Assembly: GCA_963784195.1 (NCBI GenBank)
Contig: CAWARA010000024.1
Coordinates: 4,512 to 68,511, forward strand
Direction: 5' to 3'
Source of the DNA: CAVQAH01 sp963784195
GTDB lineage: Bacteria > Acidobacteriota > Vicinamibacteria > Vicinamibacterales > 2-12-FULL-66-21
DNA length: 64,000 bases
The first letter of the stretch is position 1; each line of letters starts with the position of its first letter. Below, one piece after another: positions 39,495 to 48,678 of this stretch. A program made the translations under genes and the position numbers. The notes under the pieces were generated by a model that did no database searches, had not been told where the DNA came from, and saw only the letters and a program-made list of their open reading frames with translations.

Positions 39495-41082
39495 GTGGAC
39501 TGGATCAGAACGCTTCTCGAGACGTCGCCGATGACCACGCTGTTCCTGGTTATTGCGGCCGGTTACCTGGTCGGCGAAGTCAACTTCAAGGGGTTCGCGC
39601 TCGGCTCGGGCGCCGTGTTGTTTGTCGGTCTGGCAATCGGCGCCTTTGCGCCGAAGGCAGCGCCGCCCGGAATGCTGGGTACCCTCGGCCTGCTGCTCTT
39701 CCTCTACTGCGTGGGCATTCAGTACGGCGGCGAATGGTATCGCGGACTCACGAGCCCATCGGGACTGAGAGCCAACGCCGTGGCACTCTGTGGTCTGGCC
39801 GCCTCGGCGGCGGTCACACTGGCGATCCAGCGCATGGGTGTCGCGGGCCTGCCGGAATCGCTCGGGATGTTCGCGGGCGCCACAACGAGTACCCCAGCGC
39901 TGCAGGCCGTTCTCGACGCGCTTGGAAACCAGGACGCTGCGGTCGGCTACAGTCTCGCGTATCCGCTTGGCGTCGCCGGACCGATCCTCTGCATGTACGT
40001 GTACCTCGCGATCTTCAAACCGAAGATCGCCGCTCCAGCGGACCGGTTGATGAAACCGGTCGAGGTCCGCGTGCGCAACGCGACGCTCATCGGACGGCGC
40101 TTCGTCGATCTTCAGCAGAGCCTGCCGAAAGGCGTACTGGCGGTGGCGATCCGGAGCGGCGGGCAGAACCGCGTCCCGGATCCGACGACCATCGATCCAG
40201 GCGGACGATGTGGTCCTGCTCGTCGGGAGCGATCCTGCGGCGATTGGACAGGCGCTCGAGTTGGTCGGCGAGGCTGCCGCGTCGATCACAGTGGATCGAA
40301 CCTCGCTCGACTACATCCGTGTCTTCGCGTCCAGGGGCGGCGTCGTGGGAATGCCCCTCGGCAGCCTGAAACTTCCCGGCGGCTTCGCCTACAGTTACAT
40401 CCACGTGCGACGGGGTGACGTCGATCTGCTGCCAGACGACGACCTGATGCTGGAATTCGGCGACCGCATCGGCGTACTCTGCCGTCGCGCGGATTTCGAT
40501 GCCGTGCGCCGCTTCTTCGGCGATTCCATCAAGGGCGTTGCCGACTTCAGCTACATTTCTCTCGGTGTCGGCGCGGCGATGGGCCTCCTCGTCGGATTGA
40601 TCCCGCTTCCCATTCCCGGAGTCGGCCGGATCACGCTGGGACTCGCCGGGGTCCTGCTGGTTGCGCTCGGGCTGGGCCACATCCGTCGCACCGCCGGCAT
40701 CGTATGGACGCTGCCGCTCTCGGCGAACATGGTGCTGCGAAACTTCGGGCTCACGGTGTTCCTGGCGCAGGTCGGCATCGCGTCGGGCCCCCAGTTCGCC
40801 GCGACGGTGGGGAGGAGCGGGTTCACGCTACTCCTGCTCGGCGCCATCATCATGGTCGTGCTGATCGTGGTGACGATGATCGCGGGACGGCTGTTCGCAA
40901 TTCCAGCCGACGATCTGTTCGGCATCATCTCCGGTGTGACCGGGAATCCCGCCATCCTGGTGTACGCGAACCGCGCCGTCCCCACGGAGCGGCCCGATGT
41001 CGCCTACGCGATGGTGTTTCCAACGGTGACCGTCACGAAGATCCTGTTCGTTCAAATCGCCGCAGCAGTCCTCGGCAGCTGA
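39495..41082 (+). CDS. AspT/YidE-type antiporter with TrkA-C domain, one frameshift near 40200
   Basis: This is a membrane transporter of about 528 residues of the aspartate:alanine exchanger family. The first five helices (TTLFLVIAAGYLVGEVNFKGFALG, GTLGLLLFLYCVGIQYG, and the family motif GMFAGATTSTPALQAVLDALG) are in one frame. After a +1 shift near 40200, the end of the first TrkA-C region (VLLVGSDPAAIGQALELVG) and a second (SYIHVRRGDVDLLPDDDLMLEFGDRI) continue, followed by the second membrane half ending GIISGVTGNPAILVYANRAVPTERPDVAYA. GTG 39495 follows GGGAGGAA. The substrate cannot be told; dicarboxylates or amino acids are typical. Confidence 0.9.
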
Positions 41083-41322
41083 CGGCCGTTGATGACTGCG
41101 GCGCGCGTTCAGGGTGGCGCGAAAGCGTTGCCGCCCAGGACAGCCGTGAACAAATACACCTCCGCACCCGTCTCAGGGTGTCAAGCTGGCGCAACCAGCC
41201 GATCAGTGCGTTCGTCCTCCGGTCTTCGAACTGCTGCTGGAGCAGAGGTGGGGTTTCACGTCCTGGCGTCGGTCGTGGACAGACCGATCGATGATCGCCA
41301 CATTCGGAGGATACTCACGCGA

Positions 41323-43893
41323 ATGGCTTCGTTGTTCCGTCGGACAGCCCTCGATCGGGATGAACAGAACCAGCGCCGCGGCCAGTCGCCCGTCGCGCGC
41401 GGTCTGGAGGCGCTCCATTCGATCAGCCGCGACCTGGTGCATGCCGCACGGTCGCTCGCAAAAGACAAAGGCTTCACGCTGGTCTGCGTCATCTCGCTCG
41501 GTATCGGCATGGGAGCGTTGGTCGCGCTCGCGACCTTCGTTCGCGCGATCACGGCGCCGGCGCGCGGCATCAACACGAACGGGCTGACCGAGCTCCTGGT
41601 GCTCCCGCTCGGTCCGCTGCGCGCCAAAGCCGGCGTGTGGGCGCTCGAAGAGTGGTCCTATCCGGACTATCAGGCGCTGCGCGACACCGAAACCGGTATG
41701 GCCATCACGGGGTGGGCCGAGGATTCCAGCCAGGTCGGCGAGCCGACTCCGGACGGCGCGGCGCTCCCTCGTGTGGCGACGCTGTACGTGTCGACCAACT
41801 ACTTCAGCACGCTTGGCGTGTCGCTCGCGCGCGGACCGGGATTCGATCCCGCGATCGACGACACGCCATCGGCCGAGCCGCGCGTCGTGGTGAGCGATGA
41901 CTTCTGGCGGAGCCGGATGGCATCCGATCCCGAGATCATCGGCAAATCCGTGACGATCGATGGCGTCCCGCACACGGTGGTCGGGATCGCGCCGGACGAT
42001 TTTCGTGGCCACTTCCACTTCTTTCAAGCGCCGGGTTCCCTGCTGTTCATTCCCCTGGAGCGGCACCCGCGTCTGAGGGCGGATCCGAAGCTTCGAGACG
42101 ACAGGGCTGTGGACTGGGTGCGGATCCAGGGTCGACTCGCCCCTGGAGTGGATATCACGAGGGCGAATGGGCTCGTCTCGGCGACGGTATCCGGTTTGGC
42201 GCGGCGGTATCCCGCATCGAATGAATTCAAGGCGGCGACAGTCGAGCCGTACATCTCGTTGGGTGCCGCCGGTCGTCCGGAGTCGCGACGCGTAACCAGC
42301 GTCCTCCTCGGCCTGGCGGGAACGGTGCTCTTGATCGTGTGTCTGAACATCTCTGGCATGATGCTCGTTCGCGGCGCCAACCGTGAGCGCGAGTTGTCCA
42401 TCCGCGCGGCACTCGGTGCCGGCCGGCGACGTCTCATGCGGCATTTGTTCTTCGAAGCGATATTGCTGGCGTTTGCAGCAGGCGGGCTCAGCGCGTTCGT
42501 GCTGTTTGGTATTCCGGCCATGATTGGCTGGTACATGGGCGCGCCGGTTCCTCAGGAGGTCGATCTGGACGCGGCTGGCATCGCGATCTCGTCTGGACTG
42601 TGCCTGCTCGTGAGCGTGCTCTTCGGGTTGCTGCCAGCCATTCGCTTCAGCCGTCCCAATCTGATTCACGCGCTGAAGGAGGATGCCGGCGGTGGGGGAC
42701 GCCAGACGATTCGCGTGCATCGCGTGGCGGCGATTGTTCAAATCGGCATCGCCGTGCCGTTTCTCGTCGTCAGCGGCGTGATGCTCGACCGCGTGCGGAC
42801 GGCCGAGTTGGGCTTTCAAACCGATGGACTGGCAGCCGCGCGTTTGCCGGCGCGAGTCGGACCGGAGCGAGAGGCCCGCTTTTCCATCCGGAAAGTTCGC
42901 GACAATCTCCGGCAGGCAAGCGGCGTTCGCTCTGTCGCTGTGGCCGAGGGCATGCCGGTTGACTTCGACTACAGAATCTTTCGTGTCGCCCGCGCGAATG
43001 CAGGGGAGTTTGTCTCGGCGCAGGTCACGCGCGTCGGCGAAAATTTCCTGGAGACAATCGGCGCGCCGCTGCTTCGAGGTCGGACGATCACGGCCGAGGA
43101 CGGCATCATGGCGGCGCCTGTCGCGGTGATTTCCGAACCGCTCGCCAGGCAACTGTTTCCAGCCACGGAGGCGATTGGACAGCGCGTGACGGTCACGCTG
43201 GAAGAGAGCCGCGAGCAGGAGTTCACGATCGTGGGCGTGAGTGCGGACTTCGCCACGTCACAACTGACCACCGAGCGGCCGCAGATTCTGCTGCCGCTGC
43301 CGGAGGCACTCACGCCGACGGTGTTTCTCATCGCCAGGGGCGCACCGGGCGACGAACCGAAGTTACAGGCCGCCCTGGAGACTGCGCTCCGCGAGCTGGG
43401 CGTTGAGGCGTTGCCCGGTGTGGCGTTCCCAGGCATCGTGACCGGACAAGACCTCGTCGACAAGAGCATGGCCGATTTGATTTCGGAGTCCACCGCCGTG
43501 GGAGTGGTCGGCGGTGTTGTGCTGCTCCTGGCCGCGCTCGGCATCGTCGGCGTCGTGGGGTTCATGGTGGCGACGCGAACACGCGAATTGGCCGTTCGGA
43601 TGGCGCTCGGGGCCTCGCGTCTACGCGTGTTCGGCCTGATGCTGTCGGACGTGGTGAAGCTGGTGATCCCTGGCGTCGCTGGCGGCCTCCTCCTTGCGGC
43701 GGTTCTTATTCGCACAATGGAAGACGTGATGGGCACTCCGCTCACCGTCGGGCCGACGCCGCTCGGCGTCATGGAGCCGCTGATCTATGCGGGCGCTTCC
43801 GCGATCGCCTTTTCAGTCGCAATTCTGGCCGGCCTTCCGGCCGCCCGCCGCGCGACCTCTGTCCAGCCGATGGTGGCGATGCGGTCCGAGTAG
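41323..43893 (+). CDS. ADOP-family FtsX/MacB-like permease
   Basis: This intact permease of about 856 residues has the ADOP layout: a short basic start (MASLFRRTALDRDEQNQ), a first membrane helix with LVCVISLGIGMGALVALATF, a MacB-like periplasmic region (FSTLGVSLARGPGFDP, VTIDGVPHTVVGIAPDDFRG), the FtsX block LNISGMMLVRGANRERELSIRAALGAGRR, helices to VLFGLLPAIRFSRP, a second periplasmic region, and the C-terminal FtsX block TRTRELAVRMALGASRLRV. ATG 41323 is preferred, with GGAGG about eleven bases upstream; the frame extends to 41089 without similarity. No ATPase partner is encoded nearby. The 240 bases after the AspT gene hold no recognisable gene. Confidence 0.9.
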   Translation: MASLFRRTALDRDEQNQRRGQSPVARGLEALHSISRDLVHAARSLAKDKGFTLVCVISLGIGMGALVALATFVRAITAPARGINTNGLTELLVLPLGPLRAKAGVWALEEWSYPDYQALRDTETGMAITGWAEDSSQVGEPTPDGAALPRVATLYVSTNYFSTLGVSLARGPGFDPAIDDTPSAEPRVVVSDDFWRSRMASDPEIIGKSVTIDGVPHTVVGIAPDDFRGHFHFFQAPGSLLFIPLERHPRLRADPKLRDDRAVDWVRIQGRLAPGVDITRANGLVSATVSGLARRYPASNEFKAATVEPYISLGAAGRPESRRVTSVLLGLAGTVLLIVCLNISGMMLVRGANRERELSIRAALGAGRRRLMRHLFFEAILLAFAAGGLSAFVLFGIPAMIGWYMGAPVPQEVDLDAAGIAISSGLCLLVSVLFGLLPAIRFSRPNLIHALKEDAGGGGRQTIRVHRVAAIVQIGIAVPFLVVSGVMLDRVRTAELGFQTDGLAAARLPARVGPEREARFSIRKVRDNLRQASGVRSVAVAEGMPVDFDYRIFRVARANAGEFVSAQVTRVGENFLETIGAPLLRGRTITAEDGIMAAPVAVISEPLARQLFPATEAIGQRVTVTLEESREQEFTIVGVSADFATSQLTTERPQILLPLPEALTPTVFLIARGAPGDEPKLQAALETALRELGVEALPGVAFPGIVTGQDLVDKSMADLISESTAVGVVGGVVLLLAALGIVGVVGFMVATRTRELAVRMALGASRLRVFGLMLSDVVKLVIPGVAGGLLLAAVLIRTMEDVMGTPLTVGPTPLGVMEPLIYAGASAIAFSVAILAGLPAARRATSVQPMVAMRSE

Positions 43894-44078
43894 GCGCCGG
43901 ACCGTCTGTTGACGCGGGCGGGAGAGCCAATTACGATGCACTTGCGCAACACGAGGGCCTGACCACGCGGTGCCGTGGCCGGGCGCATCCACGCATCGCA
44001 TCTCACTCCGTAGGGCGCATCGGCTCCCGCCGAAAGGGCACGGCCCACCTACAGCAACCGCGTAGGGAGGGTGTGTCC

Positions 44079-44714
44079 ATGTCCCGTCTCGAGATCTACA
44101 AGAAGCAGGCGAAACAGCTCGTTCGCTGGCATCGCGAGGGCAATTATTCAATCGGGGGGCGCATTCGTGGTCTCGCGCGCTACAAGGCGCTGACCGACCG
44201 CGAGGCGCTTGCGCTCGAGTTCCCGCTCCGCGAGGCGCAGGAGATCATTGCGCTGGAGGCGGGCTACGCGAGCTGGTCGGCATTGAAGGTCGCCGTGACC
44301 AACGAGCCCACGGCGGCCAAACCCCTGTCGCCGACGCCTCGACTCACGCGCGCCGTGCCGGTGATCTTCGTCGTCAACGTGCAGGCGTCCGCCGAGTTCT
44401 TCAGGGATACCCTGGGTTTCTCGATCGACTTCCTGCACGGCCACCCGGCGTTCTACGGCTCCGTGTCGCGCGACGGTGCCTGTGTCCATCTCAAATTCGT
44501 GCACGAGCCCGTGCTCGCGGTCGGCGCGCAGGACCGGGATGGATTCATCACCGCCTTCATCGAGGTCGAGAACGTGAAAGCGCTCTACTCCGAGTACGTA
44601 ACGGCCGGCGCGACGTTCGACCAGAAGCTCAAAAAGCAGGCGTGGGGCGGACGCGACTTCATCGTCCGCGACCCTGACGGCAATGGCATCTGCTTTGTCG
44701 GGCGAGCCGTCTGA
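44079..44714 (+). CDS. VOC (glyoxalase/bleomycin resistance) protein with N-terminal ankyrin-associated module
   Basis: The protein has 211 residues. The C-terminal about 120 residues form a VOC fold: RAVPVIFVVNVQASAEFFRDTLGFSIDFLHG, VHLKFVHEP, and the closing WGGRDFIVRDPDGNGICFVGRAV. The N-terminal 75 residues (LEIYKKQAKQLVRWHREG, then EIIALEAGYASWSALKVAV) are not VOC. They resemble the start of the ankyrin-repeat protein at 52173 (LEQLKKQAKSLLDAARARD, AREYGFASWNALREEV). ATG 44079 follows GGGAGGG; the GTG six bases earlier is less likely. It is convergent with isocitrate lyase. Confidence 0.88.
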   Translation: MSRLEIYKKQAKQLVRWHREGNYSIGGRIRGLARYKALTDREALALEFPLREAQEIIALEAGYASWSALKVAVTNEPTAAKPLSPTPRLTRAVPVIFVVNVQASAEFFRDTLGFSIDFLHGHPAFYGSVSRDGACVHLKFVHEPVLAVGAQDRDGFITAFIEVENVKALYSEYVTAGATFDQKLKKQAWGGRDFIVRDPDGNGICFVGRAV

Positions 44715-44792
44715 GAAGATCGATCCATCGCGCACATCACCGCGGCTCGACGTGGGAAACTAAGCCGGTTTCGACGTCGGACCGACCTCGCC

Positions 44793-47050
44793 TCAGCCCT
44801 GCTTGCGAATCAGCTTGCCGAGAACGATGCGGTCGGGGGCGAGGAGTGCCTCCACGCGCGCGTGATCGACGTCGGCGACGATGATCTGGCCAACTTCGGT
44901 ATTGACGGTTACGAAGATACCGTGGGCTTTCATCTTGGCTGTCTGGTACTGATTGTCTTCGGTCGGACTGACGTAGTGGACCGATTCGGCCCTGTAGCGA
45001 TGGACCAGCCATAGATGGACGAGCGTCATCAGTCGCTTCTGGCGCAGCGCTTCGGCGAACGTATTCTGGTCGCGCACCGAGAGGATGCTCCGGCCGCGGC
45101 GGTCCTGGATGGGTGAGAAGACGACGTTCGCGAGCCGCTCGTCGCCATCGGCCTGGATCGCCAGTTCGAGCAACTCCGACCCGGCGCGTTGCGGCCGCAG
45201 CGTCACGCGCAGTTTCTCCGGGCGCTCGTAATGGGCGCTCCAGACCGCCAGCCATTCCTCGAGCAGTTTCTTCGGCACTTCCGTCTGGACCAGGTGCTGA
45301 TGCTGCGTCGAGCCCTTGCCCATCGCCTTGGTCGTCGCGGTGCGGCCCGATGAGGCGGCGAGCGCGGCGTCGGCCCGCGGCCCCCCGACCAGCGTCTGAG
45401 GCGTCCGGTACGGCGATTCGACGAGCCGGATCTTGCGCTGCAAGCGGGCGAGCGCCAGCATGCCGTCCTGTTTCAACGCGGCGGCGAACTCCTCGGCCGC
45501 GATACCGTCGATCTGGTGCCCGCCGTACGTAATGAAGTTGAAGACGAACCCCATCGCGCCGAGCTCCTCAGGGAACCGCCGCATCTCATCGTCGCTCATG
45601 CCTGTCGAGTCCCAGTTGAACGACGGTGAGAGGTTGTAGGCCAGCATCATGTCGGGGAAGTCCGCGTGGATGGCGTCGGCGAATTGCCTGGCGTCGTCAA
45701 GATCCGCTGACTTGGTTTCCATCCAGAGGATGTCGGCGAACGGCGCCGCGGCCAGCGACTTGGCGATCGCGTACGGAATACCGCCGCGCACTTCGTAATA
45801 GCCTTCTGGTGTCTTGGCGTGCTCGCAGTCCCAGACGATCTGCACGCCGAGCGCGCGTGCCTTCTCGCGCGCGGAGTAGAACGACGCGCGGCCGGCGAAG
45901 CGCCGCCACTCGTCGGGCGACAGGTCGAGCGTCTCTCCCTCATTTGACCTGGAGGCGAGCACCTCCGCAACCGCCTCCCCGTAGGTCTCGAGACCGGCCT
46001 CCGCCTCCCAGCGCTCGACCAGCCGCGACTCCACGTCGTCGAAGACGGCCTCGATCCGGTTGTCGTCTCCGTCGTCTCCGTCCTTCAGTGTCGCCAGCCC
46101 CTCAGCGACGAGCGACGCGAGCCCAGTGCGCTCGAGCCACGCGTCAGCGGCGGCGTACTCCTCATCCGAGAGCGCGTAGAGCAGGTGACCGTTGAGCTCC
46201 TCGACCCCCGCGTCGTGGAAGCGGCGCATCATTGCGAGGAAGCAGCCTTGTACGCCGGTACTCGAAGATTGGTCGCGCCGAGGATGAACGGTTGATCGCG
46301 CTCGTCGCCCCGGCCGTCGAGCAGGTTGGCGCCTTCGGCGTCGGTGCGTGCGACGATGATGCCGGCGACGCCCATGACGTCGAGCTGCAGGCGCGCGGCG
46401 TTCAAGCGCTTGATCTGCTCGTCGGACGAAACCAGCACCTTACCCCCCTGGTGGCCGCACTTTTTCGTGCCCGGGCGCTGGTCTTCGATGTGATACCCAG
46501 GCACGCCGGCCTCGACGAAGCGGCGAACCAGGTTGCGTACGTGCGGATCGCCACCGTGGCCGGTGTCGGCGTCCGCGATGATCCACGGCCGGTAGTCGTG
46601 TACCGGCGCCGCCTGCCGCTGAGCCCCGGTCATCCGCGAGCGCTGGTACTGCTGGTTGCGATCGGCAGTCAGCAACGCGCGCACGATCACCGCCGCCTCG
46701 TCGGGCACCTGCGACAGCGGATAGCTCGCGAGATCGGGCCCCGGGTCCTCGCTGGTCGAGCCCTTTGCCGACGTCGCCCAGCCGCCGACATAGATCCCCT
46801 CGATCCCGAGCCGCTTCATCGCCACGGCCTGGCCGGGCGAGTAGGGGCCGAAGGTCGTGATGCTCCTGCGCTCAGCGAAGAGCTCGCGCAGCCGGTCGTA
46901 GAACGCAGCGGCGGCTTCACGGGCAACCGTGTAGTCCGTGGCGATCGTGCCGCGTTGCGCGACGACGCCGCGCGCGCCGTAGAGACGCGTGATCCGTTCG
47001 AATCGCGGGCTGTCGAACCGCCTGAAGACGCGGCCTACATCAACGCATGA
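44793..47050 (-). CDS. aceA: Isocitrate lyase, frameshifted near 46235 and lacking a start codon
   Basis: This is an isocitrate lyase of the long (about 550-750 residue) type, which cleaves isocitrate to succinate and glyoxylate in the glyoxylate shunt. The active-site Cys lies in TKKCGHQGGKVLVSS. Other conserved stretches are TTFGPYSPGQAVAMKRLGIEGIYVGGWA, WIIADADTGHGGDPHVRNLVRRFVEAGVPGYHIEDQ, IIVARTDAEGAN, ADILWMETKSADL, LAYNLSPSFNW and STQHQHLVQTEVPKKLLEEW. The first 270 residues (to 46229) and the rest are offset by one missing base near 46235. At the 5' end the frame is open to 47050 (RFERITRLYGARGVVAQRG) but contains no start, and it stops at a junction with an ADOP gene fragment. Confidence 0.92.
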
Positions 47051-47902
47051 TCAACGCCCGACTGGTTCGCCACCTACGGCTCCCGCCTGACGCAGGGCCG
47101 CGACTTCGACGCGCGTGACCGGGCCGGCGCGCCGCGTGTGGCCATCGTCAACGAGACGTTCGTCCGCCGGCTATTGCCCGGCGGCCCGCCGATCGGCCGT
47201 CGATTCCGCAGCGCGTTTCCTGGCCCCGATGGACCGCTGCCCTGGATGGAGGTGGTGGGCGTCGCTGCCGACTCGACGTATCGCCGTCTTCGCGACGAGC
47301 TGCCGCCGACCTTCTACGTGCCCGTGGCGCAGTGGGCTGACGAGCCGACGCGTCAGATGCCGGCGACCATGCGATTGAGCGTGCGCGCTGCGTCCGGCGC
47401 ACCCGCGCTGCTTGCGCGCGGCGTCACCGAAGCGGTTGCCCGCGTCGAGCCCTCGCTCGGCGTGACGCTCACTCCGCTGGCGCGGCAGATTGACGATTCG
47501 CTGACGCGTGAGCGGCTGCTCGCGATGCTGTCCGGGTTCTTCGGCGTGCTGGCGCTCGTGCTCGCCGGCCTCGGCCTCTTTGGCCTCATGTCCTATGCGG
47601 TTGCTCAGCGCCGTCAGGAGATCGGCATCCGCATGGCGCTCGGCGCCGCGGCGCAGGACGTGGTGCGCATGGTGCTCGCGCGCGTTGTGATTCTCGTCGG
47701 AATGGGGATTGCGGCGGGTGTGGTGCTGACGGTGTGGGCCTCACGCTACGTGGAGGCGCTGCTCTACGGCGTCCCCCGCAACGACCCCGCAACGCTGATC
47801 GCCGCGGGCGTCGTCCTCGTCACCGTCGGCGTCGCCGCCGGCTGGATTCCCGCTCGCCGTGCGTCACGCATCGATCCGGTCCGCGTGCTCCAGGCGGAAT
47901 AG
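47051..47902 (+). pseudogene. C-terminal third of an ADOP permease, 5' truncated
   Basis: About 284 codons remain of an ADOP permease: the second periplasmic domain (DWFATYGSRLTQGRDFDARD, VAIVNETFVRRLLPGG) and the C-terminal FtsX block with LFGLMSYAVAQRRQEIGIRMALGAAAQDVV, ending normally in RASRIDPVRVLQAE. The N-terminal 550 or so residues are missing. The open frame begins immediately after a stop at 47048-47050, exactly where the isocitrate lyase frame on the other strand ends. The fragment has no start or ribosome site and is presumably inactive. Confidence 0.88.
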
Positions 47903-47971
47903 ATCGGTGACGGGCCGAACGAGGCGCAACGGACGCGGTCGTCGTCGCGCCAGGCGGTCGCCAGGGGAACG

Positions 47972-47996
47972 GGCGGCCTGCTCGGCGCAGGCCGCC
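47972..47996. terminator. Strong hairpin between convergent genes
   Basis: GGCGGCCTG (47972-47980) and CAGGCCGCC (47988-47996) form a perfect nine-base stem with a seven-base loop. It lies between the end of the ADOP fragment and the end of the small secreted protein gene, so it may act as a bidirectional terminator. There is only a weak T-rich tail (AGCTTGATTATT). Confidence 0.6.
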
Positions 47997-48003
47997 AGCT
48001 TGA

Positions 48004-48513
48004 TTATTCCACCTGTGCCGGCTTGCAGATTTCGCCTTTGACGGTGGTCACGATTGTCTGGTTGCGGTTGAAGCCGCTCACGAACAGATATCCCGTGGCA
48101 CCTGCGAATTCGCCCGTTCCCGACACAACCGTTTGATACGCGTTCACGACGCCGCTGCTGTCCGGGCTGATGGCCGGAGGCTCCGTGAGGCCCATCTCCT
48201 TCATGGTGAGCGTGCCCTGCGGCGTGATGTACTCGAACGATCCGACGTAGCTCCGGAAGGTCGGCGCGGTGGACGGGAAGAACGCGCTCACGTCGCCCTT
48301 GAAGTACGTCGTGCCCCGGAGTCCATGATTGCCATCCACTTCGCCCAGGAAGCAGAACGAGTGCTCAGGCTTGCAGCCCTCCGTGGATCGGACCTCGACG
48401 AGGTCCGCGTGTACCGCCTTGCATTGGGGTTCGGGCGCCTCCCGCGCGGCGGCCGCTACCGCGAGCGACCCGACCACGACCGTCATCGCCATGTAGAAAT
48501 TCACCTGACGCAT
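48004..48513 (-). CDS. Small secreted protein, possibly allene-oxide-cyclase/dirigent-like barrel
   Basis: The 169-residue protein has a signal peptide (MRQVNFYMAMTVVVGSLAVAAAA) and a mature region with two cysteines near the start (QCKAVHADLVEVRSTEGCK), GTTYFKGDVSAFF, FEYITPQGTLTMKEMGL and SGTGEFAGATGYLFVSG. The last pattern resembles the closing strands of dirigent/allene-oxide-cyclase-like barrels, but I would not name an activity. ATG 48513 follows GGAGGAGGAG; the frame to 48546 is rejected. The gene is monocistronic and ends at the hairpin at 47972-47996. Confidence 0.75.
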   Translation of the reverse strand: MRQVNFYMAMTVVVGSLAVAAAAREAPEPQCKAVHADLVEVRSTEGCKPEHSFCFLGEVDGNHGLRGTTYFKGDVSAFFPSTAPTFRSYVGSFEYITPQGTLTMKEMGLTEPPAISPDSSGVVNAYQTVVSGTGEFAGATGYLFVSGFNRNQTIVTTVKGEICKPAQVE

Positions 48514-48678
48514 CTTGTCTCCTCCTCCAGTGCCGGCGGCATCCACCGCTGGCTATGGACAGAAGAACACGTAGGGGCAGACCCCGGGATGATCGCGACC
48601 TGATTTCTTTCTGACTTGGGCGGCTGAGTCTTCCCAGTAGGTTCGCAGGCGTCCGCGATCGATACAATTGTTCCAGTC

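Noticed and set aside
41203..43152. 649-codon minus-strand open frame
   Set aside because: It lies opposite the intact ADOP permease at 41323-43893 and shows no domain or signal; it is a shadow frame.
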